NCBI GenBank assembly: GCA_030263665.1
Contig: SZPK01000016.1
Location: 1-64,000, forward strand
Reading direction: 5' to 3'
Length of the DNA stretch: 64,000 nt
Source of the DNA: Villigracilis sp024434165
Lineage (GTDB): Bacteria > Chloroflexota > Anaerolineae > Anaerolineales > Villigracilaceae
Positions 24,955 through 33,593 of this stretch are shown here, one piece after another; positions within the stretch are counted from its first letter, which is position 1; every line of letters begins with the position of its first letter. A model generated the notes under the pieces. The model saw only the letters and a program-made list of their open reading frames with translations, ran no database searches and was not told where the DNA came from. The position numbers and the translations under genes are program-made.

Positions 24955-26366
24955 GCTTTACCCTGTTCCTGTTTTTGCGCCTGGTCGAGTTTGTTGACCA
25001 GCAGCCACTTGCTGACATCTTCGAGTTTCTTGATCTCCGCTTCAATGTCGTTGTTGGTGCGGCTTTCGAGCAGCAGCGCCTCTTTCAGCGGCTGGATCAA
25101 CGCCTCGAGCGTGCTGTATTCGTCGCGGGGCGCCTGGTTGGAATTGTTGAAATCCCGTGAAGCCAGGCGGGCAAAGTTCCTGGCGGCGTCTATGCGGGCG
25201 AGCTTCATGGACAGCCTCTCCTGTTCGTTGATCTGCTCCTCCTCCTTTTTCGCATTCTTCAGCCATTCCCCGCTCCACTGCTTGATGTATTGTTCCTCCA
25301 TGGCGGGATCGTACATCACGTTATGGATGCGGACTTCCATGACCTCGATGCCGCGCAGTTTCAACTGCAGGTACTCCATGCTGTCGGATTGCGCGCCCGT
25401 CTTTTTGCCGGTATCGTCCAGCGTGTTGATGTGCTGCTGTTTCATGCGCGCGTTGAGCATCTCTTCGATGATCTGCAAGCCGTTCTCCTCGTTCTTGGGG
25501 TTGAACAGGTCCTCCAGTTTGAACTTGCGGATGTATTCGCGCCAGGCATTGACCACAAGATGCGCGGGGAGTTTGTTCCACTCCATGCGGTCCTGCTTGT
25601 TGTTCAGTTTTTCGAGTTTGATCACTTCGCGGGTGACGGCGTTTCTCACGGCGGTCGGGTCGTACCCGTACCGGGAGGTCACACCGCTTTCGGACGGCAG
25701 GTTCCGGGGCGGGCGTTTGATGCTGTACTTGATGCTGATGGTGGGCGAGACCTCGAACCCGTCGCGGGTCAAGCCGACCGTTTCCAGCCGTCGTTTTTCT
25801 TCGTTATAGGATTTTGAGTTGGGGAAAGGCGCGGGGTTCAGGAAGGGGTTGTCGCCCGCATGCGGACCGATGTACTGCCACTGTGCGCGCAGGTCCACGC
25901 CCAGGTCGTTGGCGATGTATTCATCTTCGTCGGTGAACTTCACGCCGGGTCCCACCGGACCTATGATCTCGGTATCCGTGCGCAGGACAACGGCGCTGGC
26001 GGTATCGAGGACGATCACGCCGAGCCCGCGTTTATCCTCTTCGCCGGCGTGTTTGATAACCTGCCCGTTCTTGACGAAGAGGGTTTGTCCGCGCTCGCCG
26101 GTTTCAAAGATGCGCACCCTTTTGTAGATTTCCCCGCGATCCTTCGGGTGGATGGGGAGGATGAACTGGGAGAAGAAATACGTCAGCGCTTCCACGAGGA
26201 CATACGCAATAAGGAAATCCAGCACCAACAAGCCGAGGCTGATGTAATAATTGAACGAGACGCCAAGCCACCAGACGACGCCGTGCCAAACGAGAGCAAT
26301 GAGAACGACCATGCCGTATGGCGATCGCAGGATGGAGCCTATCGCGGAAGCCGCTTTTCGCATCAT
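24951..26366 (-). CDS. SPFH/band 7-like membrane protein (first of a pair)
   Basis: 471-aa protein with two N-terminal hydrophobic segments (about residues 17-37 and 41-65), an SPFH-type beta domain (about 80-215, with GLTRDGFEVSPTISIKYSI), then a charged helical region with RIDAARNFARLASRDF and a C-terminal coil. Typical of stomatin/flotillin-like scaffolds. It leads the operon with the second SPFH protein and psuG. Transcribed divergently from the PHP gene at 26428. Confidence 0.7.
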   Translation of the reverse strand: MMRKAASAIGSILRSPYGMVVLIALVWHGVVWWLGVSFNYYISLGLLVLDFLIAYVLVEALTYFFSQFILPIHPKDRGEIYKRVRIFETGERGQTLFVKNGQVIKHAGEEDKRGLGVIVLDTASAVVLRTDTEIIGPVGPGVKFTDEDEYIANDLGVDLRAQWQYIGPHAGDNPFLNPAPFPNSKSYNEEKRRLETVGLTRDGFEVSPTISIKYSIKRPPRNLPSESGVTSRYGYDPTAVRNAVTREVIKLEKLNNKQDRMEWNKLPAHLVVNAWREYIRKFKLEDLFNPKNEENGLQIIEEMLNARMKQQHINTLDDTGKKTGAQSDSMEYLQLKLRGIEVMEVRIHNVMYDPAMEEQYIKQWSGEWLKNAKKEEEQINEQERLSMKLARIDAARNFARLASRDFNNSNQAPRDEYSTLEALIQPLKEALLLESRTNNDIEAEIKKLEDVSKWLLVNKLDQAQKQEQGKA

Positions 26367-26427
26367 GTTGGTTTGATTCTAAATCAAAATGGCGGTTTCC
26401 GACAATCGAGTTGGTAGAATTGCCCCC

Positions 26428-27075
26428 ATGCTTACCCTCGAATTTCACTGTCATACGAATGCCTCGAAGGACTCGCTCACCCGCCCGGAGGATTTGATTC
26501 GGGCGGCGCGGAAGAAGGGGCTGGACCGCCTCGTCATCACCGACCACAATACGATTTCCGGCGCGCTCGCGGCTCAAAAACTGGACCCGGAACTGGTCGT
26601 TGTGGGCGAAGAGATCATGACCACTCGTGGAGAGATTCTCGCGGCGTTCGTGCAGGAAGAGATTCCCGCCGGGCTTACGCCGGGGGAGACCCTGCGGCGC
26701 TTGAAAGACCAGGGGGCGTTCATCAGCGTCTCGCACCCGTTCGACGAGTTGCGGAAAGGCGGCTGGAAGGAAGCGGACCTGCTGGAAATCATCCCGCACG
26801 TGGACGCAATCGAGGTGTTCAATTCGCGCTGTATGGACCCGCGCTTCAACCGCCGCGCGAAGGCGTTTGCGGAGAAGCACAACCTTGCCGGGACGGTCGG
26901 CTCGGACGCGCATGCCGTCTTCGAGGTGGGGAAAGCTGTCATGGCGCTGGACCAGTTTCAAAGTCCAGAGGAGATGCGGAATGTAATTCGGGGCGCGCGG
27001 TTCAAAACGAAGTTATCCCCCTGGTGGGTGCATCTTGTTTCGCGTTATGCATCCATGAAAAAGAAAATGGGTTGA
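26428..27075 (+). CDS. PHP-domain metal-dependent phosphoesterase
   Basis: 215-aa PHP-fold hydrolase. Metal motifs are in order: FHCHTNASKDS at the N-terminus, ITDHN near residue 36, GEEIMT near 60, SHPFDE near 100, and GSDAH near 157. Members cleave phosphoester bonds, for example in 3,5-nucleoside bisphosphates (RNase AM/YciV type) or histidinol phosphate; this short form is closest to the first group. The ATG at 26428 is chosen because the metal motif starts there and TAGAAT ends 7 bases upstream (leaderless type). Confidence 0.85.
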   Translation: MLTLEFHCHTNASKDSLTRPEDLIRAARKKGLDRLVITDHNTISGALAAQKLDPELVVVGEEIMTTRGEILAAFVQEEIPAGLTPGETLRRLKDQGAFISVSHPFDELRKGGWKEADLLEIIPHVDAIEVFNSRCMDPRFNRRAKAFAEKHNLAGTVGSDAHAVFEVGKAVMALDQFQSPEEMRNVIRGARFKTKLSPWWVHLVSRYASMKKKMG

Positions 27076-27105
27076 TGCGGGAGCTCGCGAGTCGCCCCTG
27101 CAAAT

Positions 27106-28341
27106 TTATTCCCCAGGCAAAAATCGTTCCTGTTTTCCCAATCGCAAATGCAGCCCATAGAATGCCGCAGCAGCGGCGGCGCACAGCATACCACCCACAT
27201 ACCAAAGCAGATTTGGATTTAAGTTATCAAGAATAAGACCCGCCAACATGGGCGCAAAGGTGGAAGGGAGCAGCCACGTCAGCCCGAAGATCGCCATGTA
27301 CCGTCCGCGCATTTCGACGGGGGCGAAGTTGGCGGCGAGGGTCTGGCTGGTGGGCATGATGAGCATCTCGCCGATGGTGATGACCACGATTGCCGACATG
27401 AACAGCCAGTATGCCGCGGCAAAGCCAAACATGCTAAAGCCCAGCATGTAAAAGAGCGTACCGATTGCCATGATGATGAACGGCGGCCGGTCTTTGATGT
27501 TGCGCGAGACCCGGAACTGGAACAGAATGACCGTAATGGCGCTGGTGGTCATCAGGAAGCCGTAGCCCTGCGGGGTGACGCCGTGGCTGTCGCGCAGGAA
27601 GACCGAGAGCGAGTTGTACATCTGCTGGTAGACTGCGCCCATGAGAATGGCGGCGACGATGAATGCCATGAAGCCAAAATCCTTAAGGACGATGCCATAC
27701 CCGGCAATGGTTTGTAAAAGCGACTCGTGTGGTTTGGGGTTTTCCTTGTCGTGATGCTCCGGTTTGGTCTCCGGCATGAGGAAGTAGAAAATAAGCGCCA
27801 CGACGCAGCTGACGATGGCGTCTATGATGAAGAGCAGCAGGAAGGAACGGTTGGCAAGGAAACCGCCGATGCTCGGACCGATGATCCACGCCAGGTTGCG
27901 GACGACGCGCATCAGCCCGAAGCCTTCCTGCCGCTGTTTTTCGGTGAGGATATCCGCCATCATTGCCTGGTGGGCGGGACCGGAGACATCCGAGAGCAAA
28001 CCGATGAACGCCGCCAGCGGGAACAAAACCGCCAGCGAGTTGACCAATCCCAAAGTCAGGGTGCTGAGCGCGCTGAAGACCAGCCCGAAGAGGATGAGTT
28101 TGCGGCGCCCGAAGCGGTCGGTGAGCGCGCCCCCGACCATGTTCCCGGCGATGCCGAAGATGGAGAACATGGCGAGCACCATGCCCGCCTCGGTCATGCC
28201 AACGTTGAATTTGCCGGTGATGTAAAGCGAAAAGAAGGGGAACAGCAGCGTCCCGCCGACGCTGTCAATGAAGAAGGTCAGGACGATGATCCAAAAGCGG
28301 GGCGGGAACTCGCGGTACAGTTTATTGAAGTGGTTGAACAT
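27106..28341 (-). CDS. Major facilitator superfamily transporter
   Basis: 411-aa protein with about 12 membrane helices. The loop between helices 2 and 3 carries GGALTDRFGRRKLIL, the MFS signature. The sequence resembles multidrug or sugar efflux carriers of the MFS_1 type. The ATG at 28341 is preferred over one seven codons upstream because TATAAT (28351-28356, minus strand) lies nine bases before it. Stands alone; substrate unknown. Confidence 0.88.
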   Translation of the reverse strand: MFNHFNKLYREFPPRFWIIVLTFFIDSVGGTLLFPFFSLYITGKFNVGMTEAGMVLAMFSIFGIAGNMVGGALTDRFGRRKLILFGLVFSALSTLTLGLVNSLAVLFPLAAFIGLLSDVSGPAHQAMMADILTEKQRQEGFGLMRVVRNLAWIIGPSIGGFLANRSFLLLFIIDAIVSCVVALIFYFLMPETKPEHHDKENPKPHESLLQTIAGYGIVLKDFGFMAFIVAAILMGAVYQQMYNSLSVFLRDSHGVTPQGYGFLMTTSAITVILFQFRVSRNIKDRPPFIIMAIGTLFYMLGFSMFGFAAAYWLFMSAIVVITIGEMLIMPTSQTLAANFAPVEMRGRYMAIFGLTWLLPSTFAPMLAGLILDNLNPNLLWYVGGMLCAAAAAAFYGLHLRLGKQERFLPGE

Positions 28342-28663
28342 TATGGCGTAATTATAGAACAAATGTTTTGCATGTCAAGGAAATGATGAGCCGTCAACCT
28401 TCCAAAATGCCCAACACGCATGTCAGCCCGTGCGGGAAGAAACTCCCCTCAACAATCAACACGGCGTTCCTGGCATCCGCGCTGGTGTGCACGCAAAACA
28501 TGTCAGGCAGTTTGCTCCCTGTGCCGGGGACGGCGCAGGATTTCCCGCACAACGCGCCGCCGGGGATTTATGCCCAGAATGGGTAATGTGTCTCACCTGC
28601 ACCCACCGGCGAACGGCGGCGGCTTTGCGCTGCGCTCAATGGCTCAGGGAATCCCAAACGCCA
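28342..28663. other. Gap without a supported gene
   Basis: Between the divergent MFS and RRM genes. It contains the MFS promoter at its left end. A 67-codon frame from 28383 to 28586 (plus) has a fair ribosome site (AAGGA) but no recognisable sequence, and I do not support it as a gene. The stretch 28590-28660 looks like degenerate repeat sequence. Confidence 0.5.
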
Positions 28664-28672
28664 TGATATAAT
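28664..28672 (+). promoter_or_regulatory. Extended -10 promoter of the RRM gene
   Basis: TGATATAAT gives a TG-n-TATAAT extended -10 element. Transcription would start near 28679, giving a leader of about 97 bases that contains the hairpin at 28710-28742. Confidence 0.55.
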
Positions 28673-28709
28673 CATGCCAGCTTATCAAAGGTCAAGCACG
28701 CTTCTGTTG

Positions 28710-28742
28710 CCGTCGGCCCTCCATAGGGCTGACGGTTTTTTT
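28710..28742 (+). terminator. Attenuator-like terminator in the RRM leader
   Basis: CCGTCGGCCCT (28710-28720) pairs with AGGGCTGACGG (28725-28735), one G-T pair, loop CCAT, followed by seven T. It stands between the promoter and the ribosome site of the RRM gene, so it can cut off transcription of that gene. Confidence 0.7.
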
Positions 28743-28776
28743 CTTAATCACCGGCAAGACTGTAAAGGAGTCAACC

Positions 28777-29100
28777 ATGGAAGCGAAACTATACGTCGGC
28801 AATTTGTCTTATGAAACTACGGAACAGGGCTTGCGCGAACTGTTCATGCAAGCCGGGAACGTGATCTCGGTGGCGTTGATCAAGGAGCAGGGCACGAACC
28901 GCTCGAAAGGTTTTGCTTTCGTGGAGATGGGTTCGCAGAGCGAGGCGCAAAAAGCGATCAGCATGTTCAACAGTTATACCTTGAACGACCGTCAGTTGAC
29001 CGTGAACTTGGCGCGCCCGCGCGAAGAACGCGGCGGCTTTCATCAACAGCGCGGCGGTCGCCGCCAGCAGCGCGGCAGCAGCAATCGCCGGCGCTATTAG
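28777..29100 (+). CDS. RRM-type RNA-binding protein
   Basis: 107-aa protein with one RNA recognition motif (residues 2-80): RNP2 is LYVGNLSY and RNP1 is KGFAFVEM. A short Gly/Arg/Gln-rich tail follows. This build matches the cold- or stress-induced Rbp proteins of cyanobacteria and similar proteins in other phyla. A clear ribosome site (AAAGGAG) precedes the ATG. The leader holds an intrinsic terminator, so expression is probably set by attenuation, perhaps autogenously. Confidence 0.92.
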   Translation: MEAKLYVGNLSYETTEQGLRELFMQAGNVISVALIKEQGTNRSKGFAFVEMGSQSEAQKAISMFNSYTLNDRQLTVNLARPREERGGFHQQRGGRRQQRGSSNRRRY

Positions 29101-29117
29101 CGCCAAAAAGACCTGGG

Positions 29118-29253
29118 AACTCACCTTACGCAATTTCGCCGCAGGAGCGACCCGTTTAGGTAAATCAGGCAGCCAATCTGCAAGAAAGGGTCGCCCTGTG
29201 CCAGACATTTTGCAAAAACAAGGATGGGTCGCCCCTGCCGTGTAAGGTGAGTT
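29118..29253. repeat. MITE-like repeat, left copy
   Basis: A 136-bp element with perfect 12-bp terminal inverted repeats (AACTCACCTTAC at 29118-29129 and its complement at 29242-29253). A related copy in the opposite orientation is at 31555-31686. No transposase inside. It starts 17 bases after the RRM gene. The remaining gap to 29522 holds the promoter of the next gene and nothing else I recognise. Confidence 0.85.
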
Positions 29254-29410
29254 ATTAAAAGTGAAAGAGCAAAAACGGTTGAAATTCACCGCTTTTGCCC
29301 TGCTTCTTCATGTTGTTTGGGTACTGGATCACGCTCCACGATGTTTGCATCGGCGATACGGTCGTTCATCCGCGGCATGGGGTGGAGACGGGGATCAATT
29401 CAAAGAGTTG

Positions 29411-29439
29411 TTGACATCCGTTCCCTCTTCTGTTAAACT
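29411..29439 (+). promoter_or_regulatory. Promoter of the 8-oxoguanine deaminase gene
   Basis: TTGACA (29411-29416) and TAAACT (29434-29439) with 17 bases between them. Confidence 0.6.
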
Positions 29440-29444
29440 ATAAG

Positions 29445-29455
29445 TTGTCAGACAA
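29445..29455. promoter_or_regulatory. Candidate operator TTGTCAGACAA
   Basis: Perfect 11-bp palindrome just downstream of the -10 box, at the expected transcription start. It fits the TnGTnnnACnA pattern known for part of the GntR family. The GntR gene at 33594 is a possible binder, though its UTRA domain puts it in the HutC group, which often prefers a different consensus. Confidence 0.35.
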
Positions 29456-29522
29456 ATTAGTCTAGTCGCCTTGCCAGAAGCGGCTGTCCAATCATTCAAC
29501 TGCCGGACCATTCGACTATCCC

Positions 29523-30902
29523 ATGACAACCCTCCTTATCAAAAACGCTTACATCGTTACCATGGACGACCATCAGCGGGAGATTCCCGATGGTGGTCTT
29601 TTCATTCGTGATGGATTTATCGAACAGGTGGGACAAACTTCCAGTTTACCCAGCGCAGCCGATGAAACGCTCGACCTCAAAGGGCATGTCGTTTTTCCGG
29701 GTCTTGTCAACACCCACCATCACTTTTACCAAACCCTCACACGCGCCGTCCCTGCCGCGCAGGATGCCAACCTCTTCAACTGGCTCAAGACGCTCTATCC
29801 CATTTGGGCGCGGATGAACCCTGAGGACATTTTCATTTCGACCCAGACGGCGCTCGCGGAACTTGCCCTCTCAGGATGCGCCACTGCTTCGGACCATCTC
29901 TACCTCTTTCCCAACGCATCAAAACTGGACGATGAGATTGCCGCCGCACTGGAAGTTGGTCTGCGTCTGCAAGCGTCTCGCGGCTCGATGAGTTTGGGCG
30001 AATCCAAAGGCGGACTCCCGCCCGACAGCGTGGTGGACAGCGAAGAGAACATCCTCAAAGATTCCCAGCGCCTCATCGAACGCTATCACGATCCCAAGCC
30101 CGGCGCGATGACTCAAATTGTGCTTGCGCCGTGTTCCCCGTTCAGCGTCACGTCCGACCTGATGAAGCAGTCCGCAAAGATGGCGCGGCAGTACGGCGTG
30201 CATCTCCACACTCACTTAGCCGAAACCGAAGACGAAGAACAATTCTGTATGCAAATGTTCGGTCATCGCCCGGTCGGCTACATGCAGGAGGTGGACTGGG
30301 TGGGGGAGGATGTTTGGTTCGCGCATGCGGTCTGGGTCAACGACGAGGAAATCAAAGTCTTCGCCAGGCACAAGTGCGGCGTGGCGCATTGTCCCACCTC
30401 GAACATGCGGCTGGCGTCGGGCATCGCCCCGGTGAAAGAATACCGCGCGGCGGGCGTGAAGGTCGGCTTGGGCGTGGATGGCTCCGCTTCCAACGACGGA
30501 TCGCATCTCCTTGCAGAAGTGCGAAATGCCATGCTCGTCTCCCGCGTCAAAGAAGGACTGACGGGCTATTCCCTTTCCAACGACCCAAACCGAAAATTGA
30601 TGACGGCAAGAGAGGCGTTGTACCTGGGAACCCGCGGCGGCGCAGCGGTATTGGGCCGCGCCGACATCGGGAGTTTGGAAACCGGCAAGTGCGCCGACTT
30701 CTTTGCCGTGAATTTGAACCGGCTCGAATTTGCAGGCATGCACGACCCGGTTTCGGCAGTCGTATTTGGCCAGCCTGCCGGCGTGGATTACACGGTTGTG
30801 CATGGAAAATTCATCGTCAGGGAGGGCCGGCTGGCGGCGCTGGATTTGGGCAGGTTGGTCGAAAAACACAACAAAGCCGCCAGCCGCCTGCTGGCTGGGT
30901 GA
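29523..30902 (+). CDS. 8-oxoguanine deaminase-type amidohydrolase (SsnA/TRZ-ATZ family)
   Basis: Zinc amidohydrolase that probably deaminates 8-oxoguanine or a related purine. Metal and catalytic motifs: NTHHHFYQTLTRA near residue 63, HLHTHLAET near 228, HAVWV near 263, and GLGVDGSASND near 317, the last typical of 8-oxoguanine deaminases. Length (459 aa) fits. It opens the purine locus. SsnA, a relative, belongs to the purine-degradation cluster of E. coli. The gene and the two small membrane proteins after it lie between two inverted MITE-like repeats. Confidence 0.88.
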   Translation: MTTLLIKNAYIVTMDDHQREIPDGGLFIRDGFIEQVGQTSSLPSAADETLDLKGHVVFPGLVNTHHHFYQTLTRAVPAAQDANLFNWLKTLYPIWARMNPEDIFISTQTALAELALSGCATASDHLYLFPNASKLDDEIAAALEVGLRLQASRGSMSLGESKGGLPPDSVVDSEENILKDSQRLIERYHDPKPGAMTQIVLAPCSPFSVTSDLMKQSAKMARQYGVHLHTHLAETEDEEQFCMQMFGHRPVGYMQEVDWVGEDVWFAHAVWVNDEEIKVFARHKCGVAHCPTSNMRLASGIAPVKEYRAAGVKVGLGVDGSASNDGSHLLAEVRNAMLVSRVKEGLTGYSLSNDPNRKLMTAREALYLGTRGGAAVLGRADIGSLETGKCADFFAVNLNRLEFAGMHDPVSAVVFGQPAGVDYTVVHGKFIVREGRLAALDLGRLVEKHNKAASRLLAG

Positions 30903-30915
30903 GAGGTTCTGCCAA

Positions 30916-31254
30916 ATGGATATCGTACTTGCCATGCTGGTCACGCTTTCGCGCGGAATTCCGGGAGTCGTCGCCGCCGGAATCGCGCTGATTTTGATGA
31001 TTCTGGCTCTCGTCCGCAAGGATGCGAGCATGATGGTGTTCGCCGCGCTGTTTGCCGTCCCATCCACGTATGTGTTCGGCGCATGGGCGGGTTTCCTGCT
31101 GGCGGTGCGGTTATCCCCGCTCTTTTTGCTGGGGTCCGCATTTTTCATCAGCCGGGAAGAACCCATCTTTGCGTGGATATTGCCGCTGCCGGTCTTCGGT
31201 TTTCTGGTCTATTTTCTGGTCACGCTGGTCGCCGCCGGTTTCTCCGGCGTGTAA
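30916..31254 (+). CDS. Small hydrophobic membrane protein
   Basis: 112-aa protein, almost entirely hydrophobic, with three to four membrane segments. Not recognised. It starts 13 bases after the deaminase stop codon and eight bases before another small membrane protein. The ATG at 30916 is chosen because the hydrophobic sequence begins there. Co-transcription with the purine deaminase suggests a role linked to it, but this is only context. Confidence 0.65.
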   Translation: MDIVLAMLVTLSRGIPGVVAAGIALILMILALVRKDASMMVFAALFAVPSTYVFGAWAGFLLAVRLSPLFLLGSAFFISREEPIFAWILPLPVFGFLVYFLVTLVAAGFSGV

Positions 31255-31262
31255 ATACCGAT

Positions 31263-31565
31263 ATGCTGATCCCTCTGCTCTTCTGGGCTTCCATTCCGCT
31301 TTCATTGCTGTTTTCAGCGTATGGGGTCTGGAAGGATAAATATTGGCTGGTCTTTCTCGGTGCGCTGTCCTTTCTGCCGGTTGCGTATTATCTCAACGGT
31401 TCGCCTTCATCGAATGGATACGCCATCCTGCTGCCGCTGTTCCAGGTTGGTTCGGCGGCGGCGGTAAAAGAAGGCAGTAAGGTTTGGGCGTGGATTTTGC
31501 TCCTGCCCGCCCTGCTGACCGTGCTTTGGTTCGTTGGCGTAATTTTGTATTACCAGCTCGCCTAA
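31263..31565 (+). CDS. Small hydrophobic membrane protein
   Basis: 100-aa protein with about three membrane segments (residues 3-20, 25-42 and 72-95). Not recognised; weakly similar in style to the preceding gene, perhaps its partner. Its last residues and stop codon lie inside the right MITE-like repeat (31555-31686), so the repeat seems to have replaced the original end of the gene or to supply its stop. Confidence 0.6.
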   Translation: MLIPLLFWASIPLSLLFSAYGVWKDKYWLVFLGALSFLPVAYYLNGSPSSNGYAILLPLFQVGSAAAVKEGSKVWAWILLLPALLTVLWFVGVILYYQLA

Positions 31566-31686
31566 CGCGGCAGGACGCCCATTCATGTTTTTGCAAAATG
31601 TCCGGCACAGAGCCGCCCTTTCTTGCAGATTGGCTGCTGCTTTGCTCAAACGGGCTGTCCCTGCGGCGAATCGCGTAAGGTGAATT
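31555..31686. repeat. MITE-like repeat, right copy
   Basis: Reverse-oriented relative of 29118-29253, roughly 80-85 percent identical by eye, ending in GTAAGGTGAATT. Its left end is more diverged (CTCGCCTAAC in place of CTCACCTTAC). It separates the small membrane proteins from the adenine deaminase gene. Confidence 0.8.
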
Positions 31687-31726
31687 ACCAGGTTTCCTGA
31701 TCTTCTATAGTTCGACGGAGAGATTT

Positions 31727-33517
31727 ATGACCCCTTCCACCAAGTTGACCGCTGCTCTCGTTGACGTTGCCATGGGGCGCGCGCCCGCCGACCTTGTCGT
31801 TCGCGGCGGGAAGTGGGTGAGCGTGCAATCGGGCGAGATCGTCCCGAATATTGATATTGCGGTGGTGCAGGGGCGCATCGCGTATGTCGGACGCGATGCC
31901 GGGCATACCATCGGCAGAAAGACGAAGGTCATTGAAGCCAAAGGCAGGTTCCTCGTTCCCGGTTTGCTGGATGCGCACATGCACGTCGAGTCGGGCATGG
32001 TCACGGTGACGGAATTCGTCCGTGCGGTGGCGGTGCGCGGCACGACCGGCATGTTCATTGATCCGCACGAGATTGCGAATGTCTTCGGTCTCAAGGGCGT
32101 CAAACTGATGGTGGATGAAGCGCAAAAACAGCCGATTCACGTTTGGGTGCAGATGCCCTCGTGCGTCCCATCCGCTCCGGGGTTGGAGACGCCCGGCTCC
32201 TCCATCGGACCGAAGGAAGTTGCCGAGGCGATGACGTGGAAGGGCATCATCGGCTTGGGCGAGATGATGAACTTCCCCGGTGTGTTCATGGGCGATAAGA
32301 AGATGCTGGATGAAATGTCCGCGACTCATGCGGCGGGCAAGGTCATCGGCGGGCATTATGCCTCGCCCGACCTGGGACTTCCTTTCCACGGCTATGTGGC
32401 TGGCGGCGCGGAGGACGACCACGAAGGCACACGGCTCGACGATGCGATTGCGCGCGTGCGGCAGGGCATGAAGGCGATGCTGCGATACGGTTCCGCCTGG
32501 TTCGACGTGGCGGCGCAGGTGAAAGCCATCACCGAAAAGAAACTGGATTCACGCCGCTTCATCCTGTGCACGGACGATTCTCACGCCGAGACGTTGACCC
32601 AGGAAGGTCACATGGACCGCGTCCTGCGGCACGCCATCAGCGAGGGTCTGAACCCGATGACGGCGATTCAGATGATGACCATCAACACGGCGGAGCATTT
32701 CGGCGTAAGCAAAGAGATGGGCATGATCGCCCCGGGCCGCTGGGCGGATATTTTGCTGGTGGAAGACCTGATGCGCTTCAAAGCCGACATGGTGATCGCG
32801 AAGGGACAGGTCATCGCGGAGAACGGCGAGTGGCAGGTCAAACTGCCCGCTGTAAAATATCCCAAGTGGGCAGCCAACTCCATTCGCATGAAGAGAAAAC
32901 TTACAGCCGAGGATTTTGTCCTTCGGACAAGAGCAGCCGACGGGTCCGAACTTGAAGCGCACGTGATCGGGGTCATCGAAAACCAGGCGCCGACCCGTCA
33001 TCTCAGAATGAAAGTCAAAGCCGGGAACGGCGAAGTCAAAGCGGACCTGCGGCGCGACCTGGCAAAGATCGCGCTGGTGGAACGTCACCGCGCCACAGGG
33101 CAGGTGACGGTGGGGCTGGTGAGCGGGTTTGGCTTTACGCGCAAATGCGCCATCGGCTCGACGGTGGCGCACGACAGCCATCACATGATTGTGGTTGGCA
33201 CGGACGATGAAAACATGGCAATCGCCGCAAACGAACTGGCGAAGTGCGGCGGCGGTCAGGTGGTGGTGTTGGATGGCAGGGTGGTTGGACTGGTCGAGTT
33301 GAAGATCGCGGGGTTGATGTCCGTCGAACGCGCGGAGGTGGTCGCGAAGAAAGCCGCGACCGTGCTGGACGGCTTCAAGATGTGCGGCAGCGAGTTGAAC
33401 AACCCGAACATGCAGTTGAGTTTAATGGCTCTGGTGGTCATCCCTGAATTGAGAATCTCCGATAAGGGACTGGTTGACGTGACGCAGTTCGATTTCGTCC
33501 CGGTGTTGGAAGACTAA
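31727..33517 (+). CDS. ade: Adenine deaminase
   Basis: Metal-dependent amidohydrolase that turns adenine into hypoxanthine and ammonia. Length of 596 aa and motifs fit Ade: LLDAHMHVESGMVT near residue 83, IDPHEIANVFG near 110, IGLGEMMNFPGV near 177, GGHYASPDLG near 207, CTDDSHAETL near 281, and a C-terminal domain with DSHHMIVVGT. It lies between the 8-oxoguanine deaminase and the GntR regulator, which supports a purine salvage or breakdown locus. Confidence 0.95.
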   Translation: MTPSTKLTAALVDVAMGRAPADLVVRGGKWVSVQSGEIVPNIDIAVVQGRIAYVGRDAGHTIGRKTKVIEAKGRFLVPGLLDAHMHVESGMVTVTEFVRAVAVRGTTGMFIDPHEIANVFGLKGVKLMVDEAQKQPIHVWVQMPSCVPSAPGLETPGSSIGPKEVAEAMTWKGIIGLGEMMNFPGVFMGDKKMLDEMSATHAAGKVIGGHYASPDLGLPFHGYVAGGAEDDHEGTRLDDAIARVRQGMKAMLRYGSAWFDVAAQVKAITEKKLDSRRFILCTDDSHAETLTQEGHMDRVLRHAISEGLNPMTAIQMMTINTAEHFGVSKEMGMIAPGRWADILLVEDLMRFKADMVIAKGQVIAENGEWQVKLPAVKYPKWAANSIRMKRKLTAEDFVLRTRAADGSELEAHVIGVIENQAPTRHLRMKVKAGNGEVKADLRRDLAKIALVERHRATGQVTVGLVSGFGFTRKCAIGSTVAHDSHHMIVVGTDDENMAIAANELAKCGGGQVVVLDGRVVGLVELKIAGLMSVERAEVVAKKAATVLDGFKMCGSELNNPNMQLSLMALVVIPELRISDKGLVDVTQFDFVPVLED

Positions 33518-33593
33518 AACACAGCCGCGGAGCGGCAGAGGGTGTCGTTGTTCAACCGCCTCTGTGATCTCTGTGGTGAAGAAAAGAGAAGTC

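Noticed and set aside
23368..25809. 813-codon open frame on the plus strand
   Set aside because: Antisense to the two SPFH-like genes, which have good starts, overlaps and domain features.
28383..28586. 67-codon frame with a fair ribosome site
   Set aside because: No recognisable domain and composition like non-coding sequence; noted only in the gap description.
29118..31686. Inverted repeats considered as ends of one insertion sequence
   Set aside because: No transposase between them; the enclosed genes are metabolic and each repeat has its own terminal inverted repeats, so two separate small elements fit better.
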